A stretch of 64,000 bases of DNA from NCBI RefSeq assembly GCF_029210375.1, contig NZ_JARGER010000015.1, forward strand, positions 1-64,000, given 5' to 3'. Below are positions 37,193 through 45,121 of the stretch, one piece after another. The DNA is from Nocardioides sp. YIM 152315. GTDB taxonomy: Bacteria; Actinomycetota; Actinomycetes; Propionibacteriales; Nocardioidaceae. The translations under genes were made by a program, and so were the position numbers. Each line of letters begins with the position of its first letter. Positions within the stretch are counted from its first letter, which is position 1. The notes under the pieces are model-generated. The model was not told the DNA's origin. It worked only from the letters and a program-made list of their open reading frames with translations, and made no database searches.

Positions 37193-37678
37193 TCAGTGTG
37201 CCTTGAAGTGGTCGAACGGCTCCCGGCACGCCCGGCACACCCACAGGGACTTGCACGCGGTCGAGCCGAAGCGGCTCGACTCCCGCGTGTCGAGCGACCC
37301 GCACTGCGGGCACCGCACCGCGAGCTGCAGCGGGACCGGACCGGCGACGGCCGCGGCCGGGCCCGGCGGCGCCACGCCGTAGGCCGCGAGCTTGGCCCGC
37401 GCCTCCTCGGTCATCCAGTCGGTCGTCCACGCCGGCGACAGCACGTACTCCACGTCGACTCTCTGGTAGCCGGCGGACGTCAACGCCTCGACCAGGTCCG
37501 CGCTGATCGTCTCCATCGCAGGACACCCGGAGTACGTCGGGGTGATCGTCACGTGCACGCGTCCCTGGTCGTCCTCGGTGACGTCGCGCAGGATGCCCAG
37601 GTCGCCGATGGTCACCACCGGCAGCTCGGGGTCGGGGAGGTCGGCGGCGATCTTCCATGCGGCGGACTGGAGGCTCAT
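37193..37678 (-). CDS. paaD: 1,2-phenylacetyl-CoA epoxidase subunit PaaD
   Basis: A 161-residue protein with a MIP18/DUF59 domain (DPELPVVTIGDLGIL, then YSGCPAME) and a C-terminal zinc-ribbon-like part (CPQCGS and CRACREPF). PaaD is thought to mature the iron-sulfur or di-iron components of the epoxidase. Its ATG overlaps the paaC stop (TGATG). Confidence 0.92.
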   Translation of the reverse strand: MSLQSAAWKIAADLPDPELPVVTIGDLGILRDVTEDDQGRVHVTITPTYSGCPAMETISADLVEALTSAGYQRVDVEYVLSPAWTTDWMTEEARAKLAAYGVAPPGPAAAVAGPVPLQLAVRCPQCGSLDTRESSRFGSTACKSLWVCRACREPFDHFKAH

Positions 37679-38403
37679 CACCACGTCGCTCCCGGGTGCG
37701 ATCGGTGCAGGTGCTGCATCTCCGCGAGCAGGTGCCCGAGGTGCTCGGTGTGCAGGCCGCGCCGGCCTCCCCCGATGGCCGGTGCGACCTGCGGGACCGA
37801 CAGGGTCGCCTCGACGACGACCTCCTCGATCCGTCCCATCACCCGGTCGCGCAGCGATCGCGGATCCACGACCGCGCCGTCGACGGGCGCGAAGAGCTCC
37901 TCGAGGTGGGGCCACTCGCTCTCGAGCGCCGCCTGCATCCGGGCATGCGAGACCTCGGTGCCGTCGCCGAGCCGGAGCGTCCAGAGCCGGGCGTGGTCGA
38001 CGTGGTAGGCGACCTCCTTGACCGCCTTGCCCGCGATGCCGGCGAGGGTCGCGTCGGACGAGGACACGAGCGCGGCGTACAGCTCCGACTGCCACGTCGC
38101 GAGCATCAGCAGCCGCGCGATGGTGACCCCGAAGTCCGGTTGCGGCCGCTCGACCAGCCACACGTTGCGGAACTCGCGGTCGTCGCGCAGGTAGGCCAGG
38201 TCGTCCTCGGTGCGCCCGGCACCCTCCAGGGCGCCCGCGTAGGTCAGCAGGGCCCGCGCCTGGCCGAGCTGGTCGAGGCCGATGTTCGCGAGCGCGACGT
38301 CCTCCTCGAGCTCGGGTGCCCGGCTGATCCACCAGCTCATCCGCTGCGCGGACACCAGGGCGTCGTCCGCCAGGGCGAGCACGTAGTCGCAGGAGGTGGT
38401 CAC
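37678..38403 (-). CDS. paaC: 1,2-phenylacetyl-CoA epoxidase structural subunit PaaC
   Basis: A 241-residue ferritin-like subunit without a complete di-iron site that holds PaaA in the epoxidase core (APELEEDVALANIGLDQLGQARALL is the recognisable N-terminal helix). I chose GTG 38403 because the homologous region begins there. An in-frame ATG at 38475, overlapping the paaB stop, would add 24 residues encoded entirely by element B; these match the micro-peptides of elements A and C. The true N-terminus is therefore worth testing. Confidence 0.9.
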   Translation of the reverse strand: MTTSCDYVLALADDALVSAQRMSWWISRAPELEEDVALANIGLDQLGQARALLTYAGALEGAGRTEDDLAYLRDDREFRNVWLVERPQPDFGVTIARLLMLATWQSELYAALVSSSDATLAGIAGKAVKEVAYHVDHARLWTLRLGDGTEVSHARMQAALESEWPHLEELFAPVDGAVVDPRSLRDRVMGRIEEVVVEATLSVPQVAPAIGGGRRGLHTEHLGHLLAEMQHLHRSHPGATW

Positions 38404-38411
38404 GGCGGGGT

Positions 38412-38468
38412 CCCCGGCGAATTGTTCGTCGGAGGAGCGAAGCGGAGGAGACGAAGAATTCGGTGGGG
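38412..38468 (-). promoter_or_regulatory. stop-to-start hairpin element B (paaB-paaC)
   Basis: A 5' arm (38468-38450, CCCCACCGAATTCTTCGTC) pairs with the 3' arm (38430-38412) at 16 of 19 positions. The loop is the shared core TCCTCCGCTTCGCTCCTCC. GGGG in the 3' arm lies 8 nt before GTG 38403. Stop-to-start distance is 68 nt. Here the micro-ORF is in frame with paaC, one nt longer than in elements A and C. Confidence 0.6.
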
Positions 38469-38471
38469 TGC

Positions 38472-38753
38472 TCATAGGTGCTCGACCCCCTCGGGCACGT
38501 CGTAGAACGTCGGGTGCCGGTAGACCTTGTCCTCGGCCGGGTCGAAGAACGCGTCCCGCTCCCCCGGGTCCGACGCCACGATCGACGACGACGGCACCAC
38601 CCACAGGGAGACCCCCTCCTGTCGACGGGTGTAGACGTCGCGGGCGTTGCGCAGCGCCAGCTCGGCGTCCGGGGCGTGCAGCGAGCCGACGTGCACGTGC
38701 GACAGGCCCCGCCGCGAGCGCACGAAGACCTCCCACAGCGGCCACGCGTTCAT
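38472..38753 (-). CDS. paaB: 1,2-phenylacetyl-CoA epoxidase subunit PaaB
   Basis: A 93-residue PaaB (WPLWEVFVRSRRGLSHVHVGS, then NARDVYTRRQEGVSLWVVP), the small bridging subunit of the epoxidase complex. ATG 38753 overlaps the stop of the element C micro-ORF. The gene lies between elements C and B. Confidence 0.93.
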   Translation of the reverse strand: MNAWPLWEVFVRSRRGLSHVHVGSLHAPDAELALRNARDVYTRRQEGVSLWVVPSSSIVASDPGERDAFFDPAEDKVYRHPTFYDVPEGVEHL

Positions 38754-38824
38754 GCGGGGTCCCCGCGGTGTCGTTCGCTGGAGGAGCGAGGCGGGGGAAG
38801 CGAAGAGCACCGCGGGGTAGTCAT
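38750..38824 (-). CDS. 24-codon micro-ORF bridging paaA and paaB (element C)
   Basis: An ATG overlapping the paaA stop (ATGA) opens a 24-residue frame that ends with a TGA overlapping the paaB start (ATGA). The peptide contains [10 protein letters not shown] and ends GDPA. It has the same length and key positions as the qcrC-qcrA micro-ORF. Translation is unproven. Confidence 0.35.
   Translation of the reverse strand: MTTPRCSSLPPPRSSSERHRGDPA
38761..38817 (-). promoter_or_regulatory. stop-to-start hairpin element C (paaA-paaB)
   Basis: CCCCGCGGTG (38817-38808) pairs perfectly with CACCGCGGGG (38770-38761), with an inner TTCGC/GCGAA stem. The core CTTCCCCCGCCTCGCTCCTCC forms the loop. GGGG lies 7 nt before the paaB ATG. 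Stop-to-start distance is 67 nt, as in element A. Confidence 0.6.
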
Positions 38825-39735
38825 GCCGCCGCCTCGGCACGCTTGGCGGAGTACGCCGCGGCCGCCTCGCGCACCCATGCGCCGTCCTCGTGGGCCGCGA
38901 CCCGGTGGGCCATCCGCTCGCGGTTGCACGGGCCGTTGCCCTTGATCACCTCGAAGAGCTCGGTGAAGTCGACGGCGCCGAAGTCGTAGTGGCCGCGCTC
39001 GTCGTTCCACCGGATCTCCGGGTCGGGCAGCGTCAGGCCGAGCACCTCCGCCTGCGGCACCGTCATGTCCACGAACCGCTGGCGCAGGTCGTCGTTCGAG
39101 AACCGCTTGATCCCCCACGCCATCGACTGCGCGGAGTGGGTCGAGTCGTCGTCGGGCGGCCCGAACATCATCAACGAGGGCCACCAGTAGCGGTCGACCG
39201 CGTCCTGGGCCATCGCCTTCTGCGCGGGCGCGCCGTGGGCGAGCGTGTGCAGGATCTCGAAGCCCTGCCGCTGGTGGAAGGACTCCTCCTTGCAGATCCG
39301 CACCATCGCGCGGGCATAGGGCCCGTAGGAGCAGCGGCACAGCGGCACCTGGTTGACGATCGCGGCGCCGTCGACGAGCCAGCCGATCGCGCCGACGTCG
39401 GCCCAGGTGAGCGTCGGGTAGTTGAAGATCGAGGAGTACTTCTGCCGGCCGCCGTGAAGCTGGTCGAGCAGGTCGGCCCGGTCGACGCCGAGGGTCTCGG
39501 CAGCGGCGTACAGGTAGAGCCCGTGGCCGGCCTCGTCCTGCACCTTGGCCATCAGGATGGCCTTGCGGCGCAGCGACGGCGCGCGGCTGATCCAGTTCCC
39601 CTCGGGCTGCATGCCGATGATCTCGGAGTGCGCGTGCTGGGCGATCTGGCGGACCAGGGTGCGACGGTAGGCGTCCGGCATCTCGTCGCGTGGCTCGACG
39701 CGACCGTCCCCGGCCAGCAGCTCCTCGAAGTGCAC
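38821..39735 (-). CDS. paaA: 1,2-phenylacetyl-CoA epoxidase catalytic subunit
   Basis: A 304-residue di-iron monooxygenase subunit. Iron ligands are in the ferritin-like helices [17 protein letters not shown] and [13 protein letters not shown]. It epoxidises the ring of phenylacetyl-CoA. It heads paaABCDE; no paaK, paaG or regulator gene is in the window. GTG 39735 has TAGCCT 7 nt upstream and no ribosome site. The open frame continuing to 40362 is a shadow of the GNAT gene. Confidence 0.95.
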   Translation of the reverse strand: MHFEELLAGDGRVEPRDEMPDAYRRTLVRQIAQHAHSEIIGMQPEGNWISRAPSLRRKAILMAKVQDEAGHGLYLYAAAETLGVDRADLLDQLHGGRQKYSSIFNYPTLTWADVGAIGWLVDGAAIVNQVPLCRCSYGPYARAMVRICKEESFHQRQGFEILHTLAHGAPAQKAMAQDAVDRYWWPSLMMFGPPDDDSTHSAQSMAWGIKRFSNDDLRQRFVDMTVPQAEVLGLTLPDPEIRWNDERGHYDFGAVDFTELFEVIKGNGPCNRERMAHRVAAHEDGAWVREAAAAYSAKRAEAAA

Positions 39736-39742
39736 GTTCGGC

Positions 39743-39748
39743 AGGCTA
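39743..39748 (-). promoter_or_regulatory. leaderless -10 of the paa operon (TAGCCT-N7-GTG)
   Basis: TAGCCT ends 7 nt before GTG 39735. Upstream, GAACGACGTTC (39777-39787) is an 11-bp palindrome, and GTGACAG/CTGTAACAG half-sites flank it; a paa repressor could bind here. Confidence 0.45.
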
Positions 39749-39822
39749 GCAGACTTGTGACAGATTCTTTCCGGACGAACGACGTTCTGTAACAGCCGGG
39801 ACCGGCTGACAGGATGGTGCGC

Positions 39823-40389
39823 ATGAGCGAGCGGAGCCTCCCCACCGCCGACGTGTCGGTGCGGATCGCCTGGGCGGACGACGCGCCGGCGATCGCCGCG
39901 CTGCAGCTGCGCACCTGGCGCGCGGCGTACGCCGGCGTGCTGCCGCCCGACGCGATCCCGGACGATCCCGAGGCCGCGGCGGCCGCCTGGCGGGCGTCCC
40001 TCGGCCGGCCCGGCGATGCCCGCAACCGGGTGCTCGTGGCGCTCGAGCGCAACCGCGTGGTCGGGTTCGCGATCTGCTCGCCCGCCGGCGACCCCGACTG
40101 CGACCCGATCGTCGACGGCGAGCTCGCCGAGCTCACCGTCGAGCCCGCCGAGCGCGGGAAGGGTCATGGCTCGCGGCTGCTCCAGGCGGCGGCCGAGACG
40201 ATGGCGGCCGACCGATTCCGGCGCGCCGTGCTCTGGACGGTCGCCACCGACGACGCGTTGCGCACCTTCCTGACCGGCGCCGGATGGGCCGCCGACGGCG
40301 CCCATCGTGAGCTCGATCTCGACGGCTCCGGCGCCACCCGGGTCAAGCAGGTCAGGATGCACACGGCACTCACAGAAGTCACCTCTTGA
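39823..40389 (+). CDS. GNAT-family N-acetyltransferase
   Basis: A 188-residue GNAT protein: [26 protein letters not shown] at the start, acetyl-CoA loop [15 protein letters not shown], and a final strand. The substrate is unknown. It is divergent from paaA. Its first codons (MSERS) come from an AGCGAGCGGAGC sequence like that in the repeat at 21380. CAGGAT lies 7 nt before the ATG, a weaker leaderless -10. Confidence 0.88.
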   Translation: MSERSLPTADVSVRIAWADDAPAIAALQLRTWRAAYAGVLPPDAIPDDPEAAAAAWRASLGRPGDARNRVLVALERNRVVGFAICSPAGDPDCDPIVDGELAELTVEPAERGKGHGSRLLQAAAETMAADRFRRAVLWTVATDDALRTFLTGAGWAADGAHRELDLDGSGATRVKQVRMHTALTEVTS

Positions 40390-40442
40390 TTTCCCAGGAT
40401 CCAGGACGAGGATGGAGTCCCACTCCAGAACGGAGCACTCCC

Positions 40443-40661
40443 GTGTTCGGACCTCTACCGCGCCTGCACCGCCTGCTCGTGATCCTCACCGCGCTGGTGG
40501 TGGGTCTGCTCTCCGGGGTGTGGATGGTCGAGGCGCTGGACGCCCCGGCGCTGATCGGGGCCGGCATCGGATGGGGCCTGCTCGCGGGCCTGCTCCTCAA
40601 CTACGTGCTGCTGCACGACTTCCACCACCGAGCTCGACCGGTGCGCGTCCGCCGCCACTAG
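40443..40661 (+). CDS. small two-helix membrane protein
   Basis: A 72-residue protein with two hydrophobic segments ([19 protein letters not shown] and [16 protein letters not shown]) and a basic His/Arg tail. Family not recognised. GTG 40443 has a GGAG site 9 nt upstream. A small hairpin, TGGAGT-CCC-ACTCCA, lies in front of it at about 40416-40430. Confidence 0.6.
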   Translation: MFGPLPRLHRLLVILTALVVGLLSGVWMVEALDAPALIGAGIGWGLLAGLLLNYVLLHDFHHRARPVRVRRH

Positions 40662-40684
40662 CACGACCACTCGCACCACCCCAC

Positions 40685-40690
40685 TAGCCT
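40685..40690 (+). promoter_or_regulatory. leaderless -10 of azlC (TAGCCT-N7-GTG)
   Basis: TAGCCT ends 7 nt before GTG 40698, with no ribosome site. Confidence 0.5.
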
Positions 40691-40697
40691 CGGCCGG

Positions 40698-41390
40698 GTG
40701 ACCGACGCACTCCTCGATCCCCGCGAGCGGCGCTCGATCATCCGCGACAGTCTCGGCGTCGGCGTCGCCACCGGCGCGTACGGCGTGAGCTTCGGCGCGG
40801 TCTCCGTCGCGGCGGGGCTCTCGGTCGCCCAGACCTGCGTCCTGTCGCTGCTGGTCTTCACCGGCGCCAGCCAGTTCGCGCTGATCGGGGTGGTCGCGGC
40901 CGGCGGCGCACCGATCTCTGGTGCGCTGACGGCCCTCCTGCTCGGCACCCGCAACACGCTCTACGGGCTGCGGATGGCGCCGCTGCTCCGGTTCACCGGC
41001 CTGCGGCGGGTCCTGGCCGCCCACGTGCTCATCGACGAGTCGACCGCGATGGGCGTCACGCGGGGATCGACGGCCGCCGCGCGGGTCGGCTTCCTGACCA
41101 CCGGCGTCTCGATCTTCGTCCTGTGGAACCTCGCCACGTGCATCGGCGCCGTCGCCGGCAATGCCATCGGCGACCCGCGCACCTACGGCCTCGACGCGGC
41201 GGTCGGCGCCGCCTTCCTGGCGCTGCTGTGGCCGCGGCTGCGCGGGCGCCGCAACCTCCAGGTCGCGGTCGCCGCCGCCGTCGTCGCCCTCGCGACGGTC
41301 CCGGTCGTGCCCGCCGGCGTGCCGGTCCTCGCTGCCGCCACCGTCGCCCTGCTGGCCGGCGTGCTCACCCGCAGCGAGCGGCCGTCATGA
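40698..41390 (+). CDS. azlC: AzlC-family branched-chain amino-acid exporter, large subunit
   Basis: A 230-residue membrane protein of the AzlC/YgaZ family (VFTGASQFALIGV and TALLLGTRNTLYGLRMAPLL are the signature segments), with about six helices. With AzlD it exports branched-chain or related amino acids. Its stop overlaps the azlD start (ATGA). Confidence 0.92.
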   Translation: MTDALLDPRERRSIIRDSLGVGVATGAYGVSFGAVSVAAGLSVAQTCVLSLLVFTGASQFALIGVVAAGGAPISGALTALLLGTRNTLYGLRMAPLLRFTGLRRVLAAHVLIDESTAMGVTRGSTAAARVGFLTTGVSIFVLWNLATCIGAVAGNAIGDPRTYGLDAAVGAAFLALLWPRLRGRRNLQVAVAAAVVALATVPVVPAGVPVLAAATVALLAGVLTRSERPS

Positions 41391-41686
41391 TCTGGGTCGC
41401 CGTCGTCGTCACCGGGATCGGCTGCTACCTGCTCAAGCTGGCGGGCCTGTCGGTGCCACCGCGGGTGCTCGAACGGCCCCTGGTCGAGCGGGTCGCCGAC
41501 CTCATCCCCGTGGCGCTGCTCTCGGCGCTGGTCGCCGTGCAGGTGTTCGCCCGAGGGCACGAGCTCGTCGTCGATGCTCGTGCCCTCGGGCTGGCCGTCG
41601 CGGTGGTGCTGCTGCTCCTGCGGGCGCCGTTCCTGGTGGTGGTCTTCGGCGCTGCGCTGGCTGCGGCCCTCGTGCGGCTGGCGTAG
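41387..41686 (+). CDS. azlD: AzlD-family branched-chain amino-acid exporter, small subunit
   Basis: A 99-residue AzlD/YgaH-like protein with three to four helices (TGIGCYLLKLAGLSVPPRVLE near the start). It overlaps azlC by 4 nt and is 4 nt from the convergent mtlA stop. Confidence 0.9.
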   Translation: MIWVAVVVTGIGCYLLKLAGLSVPPRVLERPLVERVADLIPVALLSALVAVQVFARGHELVVDARALGLAVAVVLLLLRAPFLVVVFGAALAAALVRLA

Positions 41687-41690
41687 GTCC

Positions 41691-43655
41691 TCAGGCCGGC
41701 TGGACCTCCCCGAGCACCTCGAGCACGTCGAGCGGGGAGTTGGCGATCTCGAGGTGCCGCACGCGGTCGGGATCGGTGAAGACCTCGGCGAGTCGGGCCA
41801 TCAGCTTGAGATGCTCGTTGCCGAGCGCGGCCACGCCGACGACGTACTTGACCTCACGGCCGTTCCAGTCGATGCCGTCCGGGTAGCGCACGAAGGAGAG
41901 CGCCGTGCGTCGCACGTCGGACTTGGCCTCGTTGGTGCCGTGCGGGATGGCGAGCAGGTTGCCCATCGCCGTGGACACCGACCCCTCCCGCTCGTGCATG
42001 GCCTCGACGTACGCCGGGTCGACGGCGCCGGATGCGACGAGCAGCTCGCCGGCGCGGGTGATGGCGTCGTCCCGGGACGCGCTCCCCCCGTCGAGGACGA
42101 TCGACCCCTCCGCCAGCAGGCCGCCGCTCCCGTCCGGCGCGAGGTCTGCAGCGGTGTCCGGCGCCGCCATCCCGCCGATCCCGTTGCGGGCCCGGACGAG
42201 CTCGACGACGTCGTCGTACCGCGGGCTGGCCATGAAGTTCTCGACGGAGACATGGACCGCCGACGGCGTCTGTCGTCGTGCCCGGTCGGTGAGGTCTTCG
42301 TGGGTCACGACGATGTCGTGGTCGTCGCGAAGGCTCGAGATGGCCTGGTTGACCACGGTGACGTCGGTGAAGCCGGCGTCGCGGATCTTCTTGCGCAGCA
42401 CCGACGCGCCCATCGCCGACGAGCCCATGCCGGCGTCGCAGGCGAAGACGATCGAACGCACCCGACCCGCACCCACGGCCGTCCCCGTGAGGATCGCCGA
42501 GGCGACGGACCTCTTGCCCTTCATCTCCTCCATGGCCCCGGTCGCGCCGGCGAGGTCACCCTCGTCCTCGGAGCGATCGGTCCTCAGCAGCAGACCACCG
42601 ACGAGGAAGGACACGAGCGCCGCCCCGAAGACGCCGATCGTGATGCCGACGAAGTCGCCCCCGGGAGTCTGCGCGTAGACCGCGATGATCGAGCCCGGAG
42701 CGGCGGGCGCCCGCAGACCCACGTCGAAGAGCGTGAAGCAGAAGACGCCGGTCATGCCGCCCGCGATCGTCGCGAGGATCATCTTCGGCTTCATCAGCAC
42801 GTAGGGGAAGTAGACCTCGTGGATGCCGCCGAAGAACTGGATGATCGCGGCGCCCGGGGCCGATGCCTTGGCGATGCCGCGGCCGAAGACGGTGTAGGCC
42901 AGGAGCAGGCCGAGGCCGGGGCCGGGGTTCGCCTCCAGCAGGAACAGCACGGACTTGCCCTGCTCGGTGGCTTCCTGGATGCCGAGCGGCGTCAGCACAC
43001 CGTGGTTGATCGCGTTGTTGAGGAAGAGGACCTTGGCCGGCTCGATGAAGACCGAGGTCAGCGGCAGCAGGTCGTGGTCGACCAGGAAGTTCACGGCGTC
43101 GCCGAGCCAGTCGATGACCTGGCGCAGCACCGGCGCGAGCAGGAACATGCTCGCGATGGCCATCAGCCCGGCGAAGATGCCCGCGGAGAAGTTGTTGACG
43201 AGCATCTCGAAACCGGGCTTGATCTTGTGGCTCCAGAGCGCGTCGAGCCGCTTCATCCCCCAGGCCGTCAGCGGCCCCATGATCATCGCGCCCAGGAACA
43301 TCGGCGAGCCGCTGTCCTCGCCGAGGAAGATCGGGTCGCTGGTCGCCATGATCACGCCCATCACCGACATGGCGCCGACGACGCCACCGCGGGTGTCGTA
43401 GACGAGGCGCCCACCGGTGTAGGCGATGAGGATCGGCAGGAGGTAGTTGATCGTCGGGCCGACCATCGTGGCGATCTTCTCGTTCGGCGTCCAGCCGTCC
43501 GGGATGAAGAACGCCGTGATCAGGCCCCACGCGATGATCGCGGCGATGTTCGGCATGATCATGTTCGACAGGAACGTCCCGACGCGCTGGACGTGGACCC
43601 TCGCGCTGACCCGCTGCTGGGCGGGCTTCTCGGGAGCTGACGTGGTGGTGGTCAT
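41691..43655 (-). CDS. mtlA: PTS mannitol-type permease IICBA
   Basis: A 654-residue three-domain PTS permease. The IIC membrane part (about 1-345) has FGGIHEVYFPYVLMKP. IIB (about 380-470) has the phosphocysteine in FACDAGMGSSAMGAS. IIA (about 505-654) has the phosphohistidine in LLAIPHGTNEAKS. It imports and phosphorylates a hexitol, probably mannitol. The order IIC-IIB-IIA in one chain matches E. coli MtlA, whereas many Gram-positive systems split off IIA. No mtlD or MtlR gene is adjacent; a zinc dehydrogenase is divergent. A GAGAAGG site precedes the ATG. Confidence 0.93.
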   Translation of the reverse strand: MTTTTSAPEKPAQQRVSARVHVQRVGTFLSNMIMPNIAAIIAWGLITAFFIPDGWTPNEKIATMVGPTINYLLPILIAYTGGRLVYDTRGGVVGAMSVMGVIMATSDPIFLGEDSGSPMFLGAMIMGPLTAWGMKRLDALWSHKIKPGFEMLVNNFSAGIFAGLMAIASMFLLAPVLRQVIDWLGDAVNFLVDHDLLPLTSVFIEPAKVLFLNNAINHGVLTPLGIQEATEQGKSVLFLLEANPGPGLGLLLAYTVFGRGIAKASAPGAAIIQFFGGIHEVYFPYVLMKPKMILATIAGGMTGVFCFTLFDVGLRAPAAPGSIIAVYAQTPGGDFVGITIGVFGAALVSFLVGGLLLRTDRSEDEGDLAGATGAMEEMKGKRSVASAILTGTAVGAGRVRSIVFACDAGMGSSAMGASVLRKKIRDAGFTDVTVVNQAISSLRDDHDIVVTHEDLTDRARRQTPSAVHVSVENFMASPRYDDVVELVRARNGIGGMAAPDTAADLAPDGSGGLLAEGSIVLDGGSASRDDAITRAGELLVASGAVDPAYVEAMHEREGSVSTAMGNLLAIPHGTNEAKSDVRRTALSFVRYPDGIDWNGREVKYVVGVAALGNEHLKLMARLAEVFTDPDRVRHLEIANSPLDVLEVLGEVQPA

Positions 43656-43833
43656 CGCACCTTCTCTCGACCGGACCGATGCGCAGTGACACCGATCACG
43701 TAGATCTTTGATTGTGTTTATATGCGCCCTGATTCCGGCCTGTCAAGGGCCTAAACCAACATGACCGGGCACACATCCACATAAATGCGGTACAGTCGGA
43801 TGCCGAGAGCACCGATGACCTGGAGGAGACTTC
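43656..43833. promoter_or_regulatory. AT-rich divergent promoter region, mtlA / dehydrogenase
   Basis: This region is markedly more AT-rich than its surroundings. TATAAA (minus, about 43717-43722) is a likely mtlA -10, and TACAGT (43791-43796) a -10 for the dehydrogenase. Two similarly oriented sites with a CGCAT(A/T)TA core (minus strand, near 43726 and 43789) could be operators for a sugar regulator encoded elsewhere. Confidence 0.45.
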
Positions 43834-44892
43834 ATGAAGGCCCTGCGCTTCTACGCACCCGAGGACGTCCGCCTCGAGGAGGTGGCGGAGCCCGCGTGCG
43901 GCCCCGGGGAGGTCAAGCTCCGGGTGCGCAACTGCTCCACCTGCGGGACCGACGTGAAGATCTTCCACAACGGCCACCAGAACCTCACTCCCCCGCGCAC
44001 CATCGGCCACGAGATCGCCGGCGAGGTCGTCGAGGTCGGCGCCGACGTCAACGCGACGTACGGCAGCGACTGGCGGGTCGGCGACCGCGCCCAGGTGATC
44101 GCGGCCGTCCCGTGCGGAGAGTGCCACGAGTGCCGCAAGGGCTGGATGGCGGTGTGCCAGAACCAGACGTCGGTCGGCTACCAGTACGACGGCGGCTTCG
44201 CCGAGTACATGATCGTGCCGCAGCAGGTCCTCAAGGTCGACGGCCTCAACCGGATCCCCGACAACGTCGGGTACGACGAGGCGTCGGCCGCAGAGCCGTT
44301 CGCCTGCGCGATCAACGCCCAGGAGCTGTTGGGGATCGAGGCCGGCGACACCGTCGTGGTCTTCGGGGCCGGTCCGATCGGCTGCATGCACATCCGGATC
44401 GCCCGCGGTGTGCACCGGGCCGGTCCGGTCTACCTCGTCGACGTCAATGCCGAACGCCTGAAGATGTCGGCCGACGCGGTGCGGCCCGACGAGGTCGTCA
44501 ACGCCGCCGAGGTCGACGTCGTCGAGCGGGTCATGAAGCTGACGGGGGGTCGCGGCGCCGACGTCGTCATCACCGCGACCGCGGCGAACGTGACCCAGGA
44601 GCAGGCGATCCTTATGGCGGCGCGCAACGGCCGGATCTCGTTCTTCGGCGGCCTGCCGAAGAACGACCCGTTCATCAAGTGCGACTCCAACCTGGTGCAC
44701 TACCGCCAGCTCCACATCCACGGCGCCAACGGCTCCGCGCCGGAGCACAACAAGCGGGCGCTGGAGTACATCTCCTCCGGTCAGGTGCCGGTCAAGGACC
44801 TGATCACGCGGCACATCCCCCTCGACGACGTGCTCTCCGCCTTCCAGATCGTCAAGGCCGGCGAAGCCATCAAGGTCACCGTCGAGCCGTGA
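43834..44892 (+). CDS. zinc-dependent alcohol/polyol dehydrogenase (MDR family)
   Basis: A 352-residue medium-chain dehydrogenase. Catalytic zinc ligands are C37 (STCGTD), H59 and E60 (GHE). The structural zinc site is C94, C97, C100 and C108. The NAD fold is VVVFGAGPIGCMH. The family includes sorbitol, threonine and tagatose-related dehydrogenases. Being divergent from a mannitol-type PTS, it may oxidise a polyol or sugar phosphate; the substrate cannot be read. A strong AGGAG site precedes ATG 43834. Confidence 0.9.
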   Translation: MKALRFYAPEDVRLEEVAEPACGPGEVKLRVRNCSTCGTDVKIFHNGHQNLTPPRTIGHEIAGEVVEVGADVNATYGSDWRVGDRAQVIAAVPCGECHECRKGWMAVCQNQTSVGYQYDGGFAEYMIVPQQVLKVDGLNRIPDNVGYDEASAAEPFACAINAQELLGIEAGDTVVVFGAGPIGCMHIRIARGVHRAGPVYLVDVNAERLKMSADAVRPDEVVNAAEVDVVERVMKLTGGRGADVVITATAANVTQEQAILMAARNGRISFFGGLPKNDPFIKCDSNLVHYRQLHIHGANGSAPEHNKRALEYISSGQVPVKDLITRHIPLDDVLSAFQIVKAGEAIKVTVEP

Positions 44893-44998
44893 TCGACGAA
44901 GTCGATCGCGGCGTCCGACGGGGAGGTCGAGCAAGCCCCACGTCCGGGCTTGCGAGGCCCCGACGGGCGCGTCGAAACCCATCGTCGAGCCGTGATCG
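44881..44998 (+). repeat. 15-bp direct repeat of the dehydrogenase gene end
   Basis: GTCGAGCCGTGATCG, spanning the last codons and stop of the dehydrogenase (44881-44895), recurs exactly at 44984-44998. The DNA between holds the hairpin below, so the unit may be a small duplication or insertion footprint. Confidence 0.5.
44919..44962. terminator. hairpin terminator after the dehydrogenase gene
   Basis: GCAAGCCC (44931-44938) pairs with GGGCTTGC (44946-44953). CGGGG (44919-44923) pairs with CCCCG (44958-44962) outside it. The rest of the 229-bp gap to the MMPL gene end shows no gene. Confidence 0.55.
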
Positions 44999-45121
44999 CG
45001 CGGTGGTCGAGACCGACGGTTGGCACTGTGCTCACCCCGAATGCTCGTACGACGTCTGACTCACCGTCCGCAGTTCCGCGCGGGCAGGAGGAGGCGCCGC
45101 AGCGTGCGATCGCAAGACGGA

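Noticed and set aside
36133-39735. A full phenylacetate catabolic cluster
   Set aside because: Only the epoxidase genes paaABCDE are present; ligase, isomerase, ring-opening and beta-oxidation genes are not in the window.
35143-45121. Short repeats as CRISPR
   Set aside because: The repeats are few, inverted and intergenic, with no regular spacers and no cas genes.
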